From Himantopus leucocephalus (Eukaryota > Chordata > Aves > Charadriiformes > Recurvirostridae), in NCBI GenBank assembly GCA_003993805.1, contig RSEF01000001.1, positions 75,817,265 through 75,881,264 of the forward strand: a stretch of DNA of 64,000 nucleotides, given 5' to 3'. The notes below the pieces were generated by a model that was given only the letters and a program-made list of their open reading frames with translations, made no database searches and was not told the origin of the DNA. Positions 51,139 through 60,535 of the stretch are shown here, piece after piece. Within the stretch, counting starts at the first letter, position 1. Every line of letters begins with the position of its first letter. The position numbers and the translations under genes were made by a program.

Positions 51139-51265
51139 GCTCCCATGGACATCTCTAGCATGGAGAAGAAGTTGAATGGAGGTCAGTACTGCACCAAGGA
51201 AGAATTTGTGGGCGATATGAAGACCATGTTCAGGAACTGTCTTAAGTACAATGGTGAAGGCAGTG
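51139..51265 (+). CDS. CECR2: CECR2 exon 13 (bromodomain helices A-B, pocket Asn)
   Basis: Encodes [20 protein letters not shown], then [20 protein letters not shown] and GS, ending one base into the next Glu. PMD and the KYN motif are present; the Asn at window residue 451 is the residue that hydrogen-bonds the acetyl-lysine carbonyl, so the reader pocket should work. Compared with the mammalian sequence as I recall it, R-to-L (NCLKYNG) and N-to-G (FVGDM) changes are seen. The acceptor is TTGTGTTTCAG and the donor GTAAGA. Confidence 0.97.
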
Positions 51266-52667
51266 GTAAGAGCAGTAAGATGCTGAGTTCATCTATTTGC
51301 AGTGCTGACTCAAAGCTAGCACTGATCTCTCCCTACTCACCAGTACTTTATTTGTACTTATTCTCTTTCAGGGTATTTTTGGGAGGCTGGGTGAAAAAGT
51401 AGGAGCTCCTGCGTATTGTAAGGCCTGGGGTTTTAGCCAGGTTTTTAGCACAATTGGGTGATGGTGAACTGGGGCCTGGCATACTAAGGGACTCCCATGT
51501 TGGTAGATGGTGAAGGCAGAACATACAAATAGAAGAAAACCTGTTTCTTTCTGAGCTTGTTCCTTTGTGTGCTTGTGTGTTTCGGTGTCCTCCTTTGTCT
51601 CGTAATATCTGTCACAGACTTTGAAAAGCATAAGAGTCTGGTTAGCCACCAGTGTTTGTTGAGTACCACAGAAAAGTGAGGAAAGAGCCACGCTTTAGTA
51701 GTCCTTTGGGTGGAAAATGTAGGTTTTATGTTCCTTGGTTATTGAATGAACATGACTGCAAATGGGAAACCCTGGGCTTAATTGCCATGCCAATTAAAAT
51801 TCTGCATGTTGCTTAGGTAAGAAATCAGTTCCCATATGGTGGGTCATCACTGCAGACTGTGTCTCACCAGCACTGCCTTGAAAGGGAAAATAGAGCTACC
51901 CAGCTTGTCACTGTGGGCCTCAAGTAAAAGCATTCCTGCACTGCCACTGGGAGAGCTCTGTTTCCCGAGGAACTTCTGGGTTAGTTTAGTGGAAACAACT
52001 GGAAAGTCATTTGCTTTAAGCCCTTGTCATTAACACCTCTAATATGTCTTTTCCTTCCTATTCACTCCAGTGAAAAGTAGGAGCCCCTCTGAGCAGAACT
52101 GTCCTGTGGAAATGATGCAATGGGGACAGTGGTGTTGGCAATAGCTTTTGTGTCAGAGTCAGCAAGTGCTTTAGAAACCGTAAATGGATAGATATGTTTG
52201 CTGATTTTCCTCTGTCTTGTAGCATACAGCAGATATTTGAACGAGTCCATAAAAAGCCTCTGAATGTAATCAAATAGCATTGCTGGAAGTTCACATTTCT
52301 TCTCTCAGGACTCTGCTGGCTAACTGTGCAGGTCACGCATCTCTGTGAGCAGAGCTGGTGCTTCTCGTAATGTAATTCTTGGCACTATGCTGGAACACTG
52401 GGTTAACGCTGACTCTGCAAGCTGTGCTGCTAATGGTACTTTGTCATGCCTATTTGCCTGTCCCCTGGTGAGGTTACTGAACAAATCTGATGCTGTGCTG
52501 CTTATTGAGTTTAAGAACGTAAACCAAAGTCAACTAGTTAGAAACAAAACTCTTCGTCAAAGAAACTTTGTGGAGGGGAGATGATTTATCTAATGGAAAG
52601 TCTGATGTTGCTTAATCGTTTCTCTCTATAAGGCTCTCTCCCTGATGATGTGGATTTTTTACTGCAG
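51266..52667. other. intron 13 of CECR2
   Basis: About 1.4 kb without recognised repeats or alternative exons. The acceptor (TTTTTTACTGCAG) is strong. Confidence 0.85.
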
Positions 52668-53101
52668 AATATACCAAGATGGCTTACAACTTAGAAAGGT
52701 GTTTCCACCGAGCAATGATGAAGCACTTCCCTGGGGAAGATGGAGACACAGATGAGGAATTTTGGATAAGAGAAGATGGGAGACGAGAGAAGAGGAGCCG
52801 GCGGACTGGCCGCTCCAGCACAGGCAGTGTTTGGACTCGGTCGCGAGACCCAGATGGACCAGGCAAGAGGCAGCAACGCCTGGAAAATGGAGGAAAACCT
52901 CCACCATATCGAGCTACTTCCAGAGCTCCTGCTTCTTCCTCCTCTTCCTCTTCCTCCTCCTTCTCCTCATCCTCTGCAGAGGATCCAAGTGGCAACCCAA
53001 TGCAGGCTCCTCGAGAAGTGGGTCCTTCCAATGGGCGAGGTTTCCCTCGCTCTCTGCAGTACGGCGGCATGCCCAGCCCTGTGCCACATCCTGGCCAGAT
53101 G
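52668..53101 (+). CDS. CECR2: CECR2 exon 14 (bromodomain end, serine tract)
   Basis: The first two bases complete Glu456. The exon continues YTKMAYNLERCFHRAMMKHF, closing the last bromodomain helix, then PGEDGDTDEEFWIREDGRRE. A basic Arg/Ser-rich stretch (KRSRRTGRSSTGSVWTRSRD) follows, then at residues 545-558 a run of nine Ser, one Phe and four Ser encoded by mixed TCT/TCC/TCA codons. The exon ends HPGQM on a codon boundary. The equivalent mammalian segment has only about four consecutive Ser as I recall. The tract is disordered and could be a phosphorylation target. The donor is GTAAGG. Confidence 0.96.
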
Positions 53102-54216
53102 GTAAGGACCAGTATCTGCTGTTCTTCACCCATCTTGCTTGCGGAGGGAGGGAGGTAAAGGGGAATGAAGCTCTCTACTCTGAAATCCCTACTGCGTGGC
53201 AAGAACCTTTTCCCAGAGATTAAAGGGTCAGCGCTATGGTTTCTGCAGCTGAAACTTTTCAGCCCTTAGATTTAAATTGGTGCAGTTTCAGTCGTTGCCA
53301 CACTAGCTGGGAACGGTCTCCTAATGTTTCCTATGGCCAGCATGTCTCCGTGTGGGCTTGCACCAGCCCTGACTCCCCCAGTTCTCTTCTCTCCTTGGAG
53401 AGTTACCCCATTGTGCATGGAAAGCAGTCACATTTCTTCTCTTAACCTCCAATTTATGATGCTGAACAAGCCAGTCTTCTATTTTCTCAATTGTTTACAG
53501 ATGCCTGGTAACTTTGTGCCATCTGTGTACTGCTGCGTTTCATGCTTTGAGTATTTATAAAAGCAGTAAACGAAATCAAACACAAGGCCACCCTGGACTG
53601 CAGCAGTGACCTCCCTTTAGCTCACCATTGCTTCTCTGAATGCCACCTGTTCTGCCTCCCCTCTGGGCTGTTCCTCACCCATTCTTCACTGCCTTTTCCA
53701 TTTTAACTAGTGATGTCTTGTGATGTGGTGTATCAGCTGCTGCTCTGAGATTCATACAACCCCTTGCCCTTTTAGCTAGAGATCAAACAAAATTTTTAGA
53801 GTGCTTCTTGTGATGCAAATAGAGGGGGGCAGTGGGAGAGCTGGAGGCAACAAGTATTTTGAAGGAAATCTAGCATGTTCCCCCCTTGTCCTGCTCACGT
53901 GCTCTTGTGATCTGCTCCTCTCCTTGGAGCGCACCACGGCCCCTTCCATTCTTCTTGCTTGCGCCCAAATAGTTGGGTGGCAGGTGAATGTATCGTGACC
54001 TGAGCGTGGGGACACGTGGCTGGGCTTTGGCAGGGAAGCTATATCACCTTGTAGGAAAGGGAGTGCAGATTTTTCATAGTCTCTCCAAAAAGCCCATCTG
54101 CTCATCTGTGTGGTTCCTCCAGTCTTGCCTTCCCCTTGCCTGCAGCAGCTCTGCTGCTTTACTGCGCTTCACAAATTGTTTTCTTTTCCTCTCCCGCATG
54201 TCTCCCTGTCCCCCAG
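53102..54216. other. intron 14 of CECR2
   Basis: About 1.1 kb of unique-looking sequence ending in a long pyrimidine tract (TCTCCCTGTCCCCCAG). Nothing else recognised. Confidence 0.85.
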
Positions 54217-54345
54217 AGACCAGCCGTGCCGGGAACGTTTGGCCCCCTGCGCGGATCGGATCCCACAAAACTCTACGGCTCGCCGCGAGTGCCTGAGCCC
54301 CATCCTGGAGACCCGGTCCAGCAGCACCAGCACTTTGCCATGCAG
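54217..54345 (+). CDS. CECR2: CECR2 exon 15 (conserved FGPLRGSDP block)
   Basis: Forty-three whole codons: RPAVPGTFGPLRGSDPTKLY, then GSPRVPEPHPGDPVQQHQHF and AMQ. It matches the mammalian RPAVPGTFGPLRGSDPATLY block in order and length. Both splice boundaries lie between codons, so exon skipping would keep the frame. The segment is predicted disordered and Pro/Gln/His-rich; a specific function is unknown to me. The donor is GTAAGA. Confidence 0.96.
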
Positions 54346-54466
54346 GTAAGAAACGCTGCGGCCAAGGGAACCTGCAGCCCGGGACACACAGGTCCCCTCC
54401 GCTCCTCAGTACGATGGCTGTCACTGACACCCGCCCCATCTCTCTCTCTCTCCTTCTGCTCCCCAG

Positions 54467-55289
54467 CCGGCCGTGGGACTGAGCGAGCACCGCGGGCACA
54501 GGATGGCTGCCCCAGAGAAGCAGGCATGCGCAGGACCGACCCACGTCACCGGCCTCGGCCCCCGGCCGGGCACCCTGCAGCTGGGGCGCATGAGTGGCCC
54601 CCCACCTGACGCTGTCTACTCACCAGCCCAGTTCCAGCAGGGCTTCCTCCCCCCGAGGCACAACGGACCCCTTGTGAGGCCACCGGAGGGCTCGGAGGTC
54701 CCCCCGGGGCACATGTACCGGCCCTACAAGTACCTGAACCGTGCACACCCGGCGCTGTGGAACGGCAGCCACGGCCCCGCCAGCCAGGGCGCCGTGGGGC
54801 CAGAGGAGAAGGCGCCCATGGGGCCGGGGCCCTCGCTCCAGCCCCGTGCTCTGGGTCATATGATGGACCCCCGGGCCATGAGGCCACCGCTGCCTCCCAG
54901 CCAGTGGACTGAACAATCGAATTTCCTACCTCACGGGGTGCCTCCCTCAGGGTATATCAGACCGCCTGGGAAAGCCACGGGCCAGAGGATGCCGCAGCCA
55001 CCAGCCGCTCTGTTCGGGGGACCCCCTCAGGTTCAAAGAGGGTGCCAGGGCGGGGACTCCATGATGGACAGCCCAGAGATGATCGCCATGCAGCAGCTGT
55101 CCTCCCGCGTGTGCCCGCCGGGTGTGCCTTACCACCCTCGCCAGCCGCCCCCGCCACACCTCCCCGGACCCTTTCCCCAGCTGGCACACGCCGCCTCCGC
55201 CGCCGGCGTGCAGCCCCCGAAACCCATCGTGGGGAACGGGAGCTCGCAGGATCCAACTGGCCAGACCATGGAGACGGAGAGCAACCAAG
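54467..55289 (+). CDS. CECR2: CECR2 exon 16 (Pro/Gly-rich tail, first part)
   Basis: Encodes about 274 residues from PAVGLSEHRGHRMAAPEKQA to QTMETESNQ. Conserved islands include RPPEGSEVPPGHMYRPYKYL, MRPPLPPSQWTEQSNFLPHG and GGDSMMDSPEMIAMQQLSSR followed by VCPPGVPYHP, all with counterparts in the mammalian protein. The rest is GC-rich, low-complexity and disordered. A 121-base intron separates it from exon 15. The donor GTAAAC follows a single base of the next Val codon. No frameshift is needed. Confidence 0.96.
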
Positions 55290-55751
55290 GTAAACCCTCG
55301 AGCGCCCGCTGGTAGCATTTGACCTTCCCTGCCCACCTCTGTTGTCTGCATCCCCCTGCCTGCCTCCCCTTTGCTCGCTGCCCGGCATCCCTCTGGCCTG
55401 TTGCACCGCACTGCCATTTCCCGTGCCGGGGCAGACCCTCTGCCTTCTGGTGTGCGCTTGTGGGGAGGGGGCAGGAGCCACCCCCAGGCCAGCGTTGTTG
55501 CTCTTGGGCTCCAAACTTGTAGGGACCCAAACCTTAACTGTCACGCAGGTGCACAAAGCCTGTGTCTGCAAATGTGGCGTTATTTGGATTTGTGCCACTA
55601 GAGAAGTGGAAAGTATGCTCTGACCTTCAGGCTTACCGGAGTCAATTTTAAATGGTAGATGAGGCTCAGCAACAAAAGCAGGGGTTTTTTTTTCTGGGAA
55701 AGAATTAAAATCTTGATTAAATAGTTGTGGGGGACACAGTTTTTACACACC

Positions 55752-55786
55752 TTTTTTTTTTTTTTTTTTTTTTTTAAGATAATATN
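55752..55786. repeat. poly-T run with an adjacent ambiguous base
   Basis: Twenty-four consecutive T, then AAGATAATAT and a single N at 55786. Homopolymers of this length are error-prone, so the run length and the N are probably sequencing uncertainty. Confidence 0.9.
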
Positions 55787-56227
55787 AATCTAAATTGGAA
55801 TATATTTTCTACTCCAGCCATCACTTAGGTTTTTCTAAGATTGTTTTGTTTCACTGTAGCCTGCCAGAGGTCCCCTCTGTCCCACCTATACCTGCAAGTT
55901 ATCAGTTTGCCATGGCGTGCAAATGCAAAGCATAGGCTGTGATGCTTCTAGAGCTTACTTGGAGTTAATATAAAAATTGGATCTGCAGAGAGTTAGGTAA
56001 GGAAAGAAGACGTTATACGAATACACGGTTTATATATACTCCTTTGAGTATATGTCAGTACCGCTTCTGCTCTGAAGTGCACATGTGCCTTGTGAGCTCT
56101 CAGCATCTCAAAATCTTCACACAACAGGACTGCCCAAAAGCCCCTGAGCAGCCGTGTCAGTTCAGGCGGGATGGCAGTGCGTTGTGTGTGCCATCGCAAG
56201 TTGCTTTCTAGTTGAATTTCATTCCTT

Positions 56228-56370
56228 CTAACTGGTAAACTAGAGATGAAAAAAACCCCAAACCTTAAAAATAAAACAAACCTAAAGTAGAGATCAAAAA
56301 ACCCTAGAGATCAAAAAAAAAATTCTTTTTTCATTAATTCTAGCTGGTAAACTAGAGATCAAAACCCTTG
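56228..56370. repeat. imperfect duplicated AT-rich unit
   Basis: TGGTAAACTAGAGAT occurs at 56233 and again at 56345. TAGAGATCAAAA occurs three times (56288, 56305, 56353). The arrangement suggests a local duplication with later decay, in intron 16. Confidence 0.7.
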
Positions 56371-57399
56371 CATCTTTTATCGATCCCTTGTGTGCCTTGC
56401 ATTAAAAGGAAACTCTTTCCTTGTGTGGCATTGCTTAAAAGCCATCATCATTTAACTGTGCTGGATATAGAACAGAGACTGAGGGAGGACATTGAGTGAT
56501 TGCAGGGCAGAGTAGCCGCATCTCCAAATCACAGTTGGTTAAAATATGGCTGCAATCGGCTCCGCAGCATCTCAGTGTATGGTAGCACTTCTGCCCAAGC
56601 TGTGGGCAAGTGGGGTTTGTGAGCCTGAAGGAGCAACACAGCCTTAAATCAAGCTGCTGTTACCCTGACTTCTTATCTTGCTATCATGTGGTCCCCACTA
56701 TGGTATTTCCCAACTCTGCCTCTCCACTGGGCAGCCTCTGCACCTCTGTGCACCCATGTGTCAGACCAAAGCCACAGGTGCAATATTAGTCCGGTGGAGC
56801 TGTGACTTACCAATGGCTTGCAAACTACAGTGTGCCTGTATCTTGAGGGTTGAGTCCACGTGTGCCACTTTTCCAAGAGAGGTGCAACCTCATGAGCAGA
56901 TTTTAAAAGAGCTCTTTTAAAGAAGCAGCTACTAAAGGTCACCCAGCTTTGCAAAAATGCACTTCAGAATTGCTAAAGGTCTCTGAAGGGAAGACTGTGT
57001 GGTGGGTGTGGGAGGGAGGCTGCAACCCCACAGAAGAGCAGTTGTCCTGGTGCCATGCTGTAGAGGGGTTTGAGTAGAGGATGGGACATTGTAGGCTTTG
57101 GACTGCTTACAATGGAAGAACCATCATGGCTTTGGAAAGTCACTCCTTTCTCTCTTCCATTTGCACAAAAGTGGGATGTTTCTCCATCCAGATGTTAGGG
57201 ACTTGTTGGGCAGAGCAACTTTGGGTCAGCAGCAGAGGATGCTGAGAGGCTACTTTGGTAGACTTGCTTAGGCTGGCAGGAATTGCTTTTCGGCACGTGT
57301 GCTTTGGGTGAGTGTGAGTAGGCATGTGTATGTGTCAGGCGAGGAGGGCCGATTTCTGAAATTAGACCCGTGTGTGACTTTTTCCCCCTTTCTTTCCAG

Positions 57400-58810
57400 T
57401 GGAGCCGCCAGCAGGTGTGGACGAGAAGACTCAGTGCATTGGCATTCCCGACGGGGCCTACACCAAACTCCTACCTCATCCCAAGCCCCCGCTGCCCATG
57501 GAGTGCACCAGGCGCGCCTTGCCCCCGGACGGGGAGGGGGGAGGCTCCGGCGTGAAGGGCGACCTGAAGGCAGGGCAGGGCAAAGGCACGTGGCCGGCAG
57601 AGAGCGGCTACACTGGCGGCCCGGGCTGCGTGAGGGACCTGGTACCCACCTCCGAGAGAGGGGGTCCCCTGCCTGAGAATGGGGCAGCGGGCGAGGGGCC
57701 GGCGGCCAGTGCCGAGGGAAAGGGGCTAGCTGCCAACCTGCTGGAGAAGCCCCTCTGCGGTGGGGGGAAGGCTCTGCCTGAAGCAGCCGTGCCTTGCATG
57801 GGGCAGGGCACCGGCCTCCCTGGCGTGGACGCTGGCTCCATGGGAGCCACCCCCAACCAGTTCCACCCTCTCTACATGCCCGGTCTGGAATACCCAAATT
57901 CAGCTGGACGGTACCACATCAACCCAGGCCTGCAGGGGTTTGGCCCCGTGATGGGGGGAAAGCCTCCTCCTCCTCCTGCCTCCCACCCCCAGCATTTTCC
58001 CCCGCGGGGTTTCCAGCCGAGCAGTGCCCACCCCGGTGTCTTCCCCCGGTATCGGCCCCCCCAAAGCATGCCCTACCCCTACCAGCCACAGCCTCAACCT
58101 TCCTACCACCACTACCAGCGACCGCCCTACTACGCCTGTCCACAGGGCTACTCGGACTGGCAGAGGCCTCTTCACCCCCAGGCCAGTCCCAGTGGGCACC
58201 CCACCACCCACCCACCCCTGGCCAGAGCCCCTTTTCCAGACCGGGGTTCCACCAGCGGCTTGCAGGGCTGCGAGGCACTGAGCGCCGCCCTGGCCTCTCC
58301 CAACCGCATGGACGTAGCAAGTGCCAAAGAGGTTTCTCCAAGCGACGGGCAGGATCTGGGGCCTGAAGACGAGAAGTCCGAGGAGTCCCAGGAAAGGCCG
58401 GAGAGTCCCAAAGAGTTCCTTGATTTGGACAACCACAATGCGGCCACGAAGAGGCAAAACTCGGTGGCAGCGGGCGAGTTCCTCTACGGAGCCCCCCCAC
58501 CACACCTGGGTTCGGGGATGGGATTTGGCCCATCGGCTTTCCCTCCCCACGGGGTGATGCTACAGACTGGCTCTCCTTATGCATCCCGGCATCCTGCCAG
58601 TCATTTCCAGCCCAGGACATATGGATCGCCCATGAATGCTCATCTGTCTCATCATCCGGCCTCCGGCCAGGCCAACGGCCTCTCTCAGGAGGGACCCCTG
58701 TACCGCTGCCGGGAGGAGAACGTAGGTCACTTTCAGGCCTTGCTGATGGAGCAGAGAGGCAGTGGAGGTGGCATGGGGGGGCCACCCCAGGACTTGTATA
58801 GACCCTCGGG
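57400..58810 (+). CDS. CECR2: CECR2 exon 17 (largest exon, Pro/His/Tyr-rich tail)
   Basis: The first two bases complete a Val codon. The exon adds about 470 residues from EPPAGVDEKTQCIGIPDGAY to MGGPPQDLYRPS, ending two bases into Gly1388. Conserved islands are FHPLYMPGLEYPNSAGRYHI, a Pro/Gln/Tyr/His-rich part with PSYHHYQRPPYYACPQGYSD, and the acidic ERPESPKEFLDLDNHNAATK. These match the mammalian C-terminal region in order. The exon is GC-rich and has a long open frame on the opposite strand as well, which is a composition effect. The acceptor is CTTTCTTTCCAG and the donor GTAAGA. Confidence 0.97.
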
Positions 58811-59675
58811 GTAAGATCATGTTTTCTGCGAGAAGGCAAGGTGGGAGGTGGGGGGGGTGATGCCTGGGTGACTATAAGTGTTGAATATCCTTGAAAGGAA
58901 TGGGTTGAAGTCAGAGGACATGGGCAGTGCTGTTGAGAGGCTAACAGATTACTCTTACAGCCTTGGAGTAAAAGGTCTCCTAGACCTTTCTGTAATCTGG
59001 AGAGAGTCTTGCTGCAGATCCTTAAAAGCAAGTAGCATTAGCCATTGTGGAGACCTGTTAGCCTGTCCCATCCATCTCATCCCTATATCAGTGCTTTGTT
59101 TTATCTGACGGTGTTTTGTTAATGTGTCATCCAGGGTTGTGCACCTCTTAATCGAATAAGCTCTTACCATTTTCTTTTCAAGAATTTTATTGCATCTTTC
59201 TCATAGTGGGGCAGAGTAGCTAACTAAAAGTTATGAACTTGTTATGAACTCCTTTACTTTAATGTTGCCCCCTATTTCCCCTCCTCTTGCTTTGCCCTTC
59301 CTCTCTGTCTCAAGTTTCCCTCACAGAAAATTACTTCTCACTGAGATTGTGTGTATCGTATTTTATCCCCGAGTGGAAAATTCTGCTACTCCAAAAGTTT
59401 CCTGTTCAGATTTTATAAATGTGCTTCAACTGCTACTGTGTTGTCATAGTCCCAGCATGACAGCCCTTCTTCAAGTATTCAGGGGGCTTGGCTTACAACT
59501 AAGCCATTGCAGGGGTGGCAGGGATTAAAGGTTGTGTTTTGGGGGGAGTCCAGAAAGAAGAATACACGAGATGCATGCTTGTATGTGAAAGTTGTATGTA
59601 TGCATTCAACCAAGTAGATGGGATTTGCTCTTGATGTTCATGTGCTAAAACTCTCTCCATTCAACCTGGCTCCAG
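58811..59675. other. intron 17 of CECR2
   Basis: About 865 bases of ordinary intron sequence; a G-rich run (GGGAGGTGGGGGGGG-type) follows the donor near 58.85 kb. Nothing else recognised. Confidence 0.85.
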
Positions 59676-59781
59676 GATGCAAATGCATCAGGCTCAAGTT
59701 CCCTTCCCGAAGATGCCTACAGCAACCATGTCCCGGGAAGATTTGACGCCACAAAAACCATCAGCGTTGCCTCTGGATCAA
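59676..59781 (+). CDS. CECR2: CECR2 exon 18 (C-terminal residues)
   Basis: The first base completes Gly1388. The exon then encodes MQMHQAQVPFPKMPTATMSR followed by EDLTPQKPSALPLDQ, ending on a codon boundary. It matches the mammalian C terminus, which ends LPLDQS. Reading on past the donor GTAAGG would continue for 49 codons to a stop at 59929-59931, so the splice to exon 19 decides the real C terminus. The acceptor is CCTGGCTCCAG. Confidence 0.95.
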
Positions 59782-60063
59782 GTAAGGGCCGCTAGAGAGA
59801 GCAGAGTTGAAATGCAAGTCTTTCTCTTCCCACCGGTTAAAGGAGTGAAGTGTTGGATGGGAGTGGGAAGCACTGGAGGAAGCTGGGAAGTGAACTACTG
59901 CTCTGCAGAGGAGTTGGGGATGTCCCTGTAGTCTTAGCTGAGTATAAAACGTAACCTAGGCGGACCAATAGTGCTGGCTTTGAACTGGTTGCATGCAATC
60001 ATGAGGTTACTCCTTTCTAAAACTGTCAGTTAAAACCTCCACCTCTTGTTCTTCCTCTTCCAG

Positions 60064-60069
60064 AGCTAG
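60064..60069 (+). CDS. CECR2: CECR2 exon 19 coding part (Ser and stop)
   Basis: The acceptor CTTCCTCTTCCAG is followed by AGC TAG. The exon supplies only the last Ser and the stop codon, giving LPLDQS as in mammals. The rest of the exon is 3'UTR. The identity of this terminal Ser with the mammalian protein is the main support for this junction, since six bases alone cannot prove it. Confidence 0.88.
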   Translation, partial: S

Positions 60070-60348
60070 TCTGAGGATGGAAGGACCTCATGAAGATGAA
60101 AGCCACACGTGATTTGGACAAGGGGGAGGAGGGGCAGACCTTCCTCCCACCTTCCCCTCGCCAGAGCAGCATGTAGCTTCCTGGGTCCGTGGAACATGGT
60201 GCCGCAATGGCTTTTGTGTTGGAAACCTGGAGCGGTGCTGGGCCCCAGCCAGCCGAGCAGCTGGCTCGCCACCGCAGGGCGAGCATCGCAAACTAGTGGC
60301 TTTCTGTGACCAGAGACTGCGTCTCGTTCAGGGTTTGAGGGATTTTTT

Positions 60349-60372
60349 GGGTGGGGAGGGCGGGGGTGGGGG
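60349..60372 (+). promoter_or_regulatory. G-quadruplex motif in the 3'UTR
   Basis: Five G runs (3, 4, 3, 5 and 5 G) separated by single bases T, A, C and T. This satisfies the G3+N1-7 quadruplex rule with one-base loops, the most stable class. It is on the sense strand, so the mRNA itself could fold. Function (stability, translation or 3'-end formation) is inferred. Confidence 0.7.
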
Positions 60373-60510
60373 CAGAAATTTTCATTGACTGCTAAACTCA
60401 GGTATATTTTTCAGGGTGGAAGAGGATGATGATGGAATTTTACTTGTAGTATTAACGTGTGTGTTTTGGAGCTGGATCCAGTTTACAGAATTTAACCTGT
60501 TGCCTTTTTA

Positions 60511-60516
60511 AATAAA
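60511..60516 (+). promoter_or_regulatory. CECR2: poly(A) signal AATAAA
   Basis: A canonical AATAAA hexamer in TTTTTAAATAAATTTCTG, followed within 10-20 bases by a GT-rich stretch (TGTTGTTGGTGAATGT) that fits a downstream cleavage element. It is the first good signal after the stop codon. Confidence 0.75.
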
Positions 60517-60535
60517 TTTCTGTTGTTGGTGAATG

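Larger units (their letters stand above)
55290..57399. other. intron 16 of CECR2
   Basis: About 2.1 kb. It contains a 24-base T run at 55752-55775, one ambiguous base (N) at 55786, and an AT-rich stretch with imperfect duplications at 56228-56370. No exon recognised. Confidence 0.85.
14931..60535 (+). other. CECR2: CECR2 gene, exons 2 to 19 (5' end outside window)
   Basis: This is the transcription unit of the CECR2 histone acetyl-lysine reader. Eighteen exons with GT-AG splice sites join in one frame to 1,424 codons plus a TAG stop; their lengths sum to a multiple of three with no internal stop. Order of parts in window residue numbers: DDT/WHIM-like region 1-140, AT-hook 156-167, conserved linker 191-274, charged coiled coil 280-350, bromodomain about 371-476, serine tract 545-558, then a Pro/Gly/His-rich tail. 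From knowledge of the family, CECR2 forms the CERF remodelling complex with SMARCA1 (also SMARCA5) and is needed for neural tube closure and gametogenesis in mice. The start-codon exon, expected to encode about 42 residues ending just before ELEAALHRDD, is not in the window. The end is set about 20 bases after the AATAAA signal and is approximate. Confidence 0.95.
60070..60535 (+). other. CECR2: CECR2 3'UTR (shortest form)
   Basis: About 465 bases from the stop codon to the expected cleavage site. It contains a strong G-quadruplex motif at 60349-60372 and the AATAAA signal near the end. A TGTACATA Pumilio-type element at 60539-60546 lies just past the expected cleavage point, so it would be included only in longer transcripts. 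Longer isoforms cannot be excluded from sequence. Confidence 0.7.

Noticed and set aside
57919..59031. 370-codon open frame on the minus strand opposite exon 17
   Set aside because: It overlaps the GC-rich CECR2 coding exon, where long antisense frames arise from codon composition. Its peptide is Pro/Gly/Arg-rich with no recognisable domain, and it runs on into intron 17.
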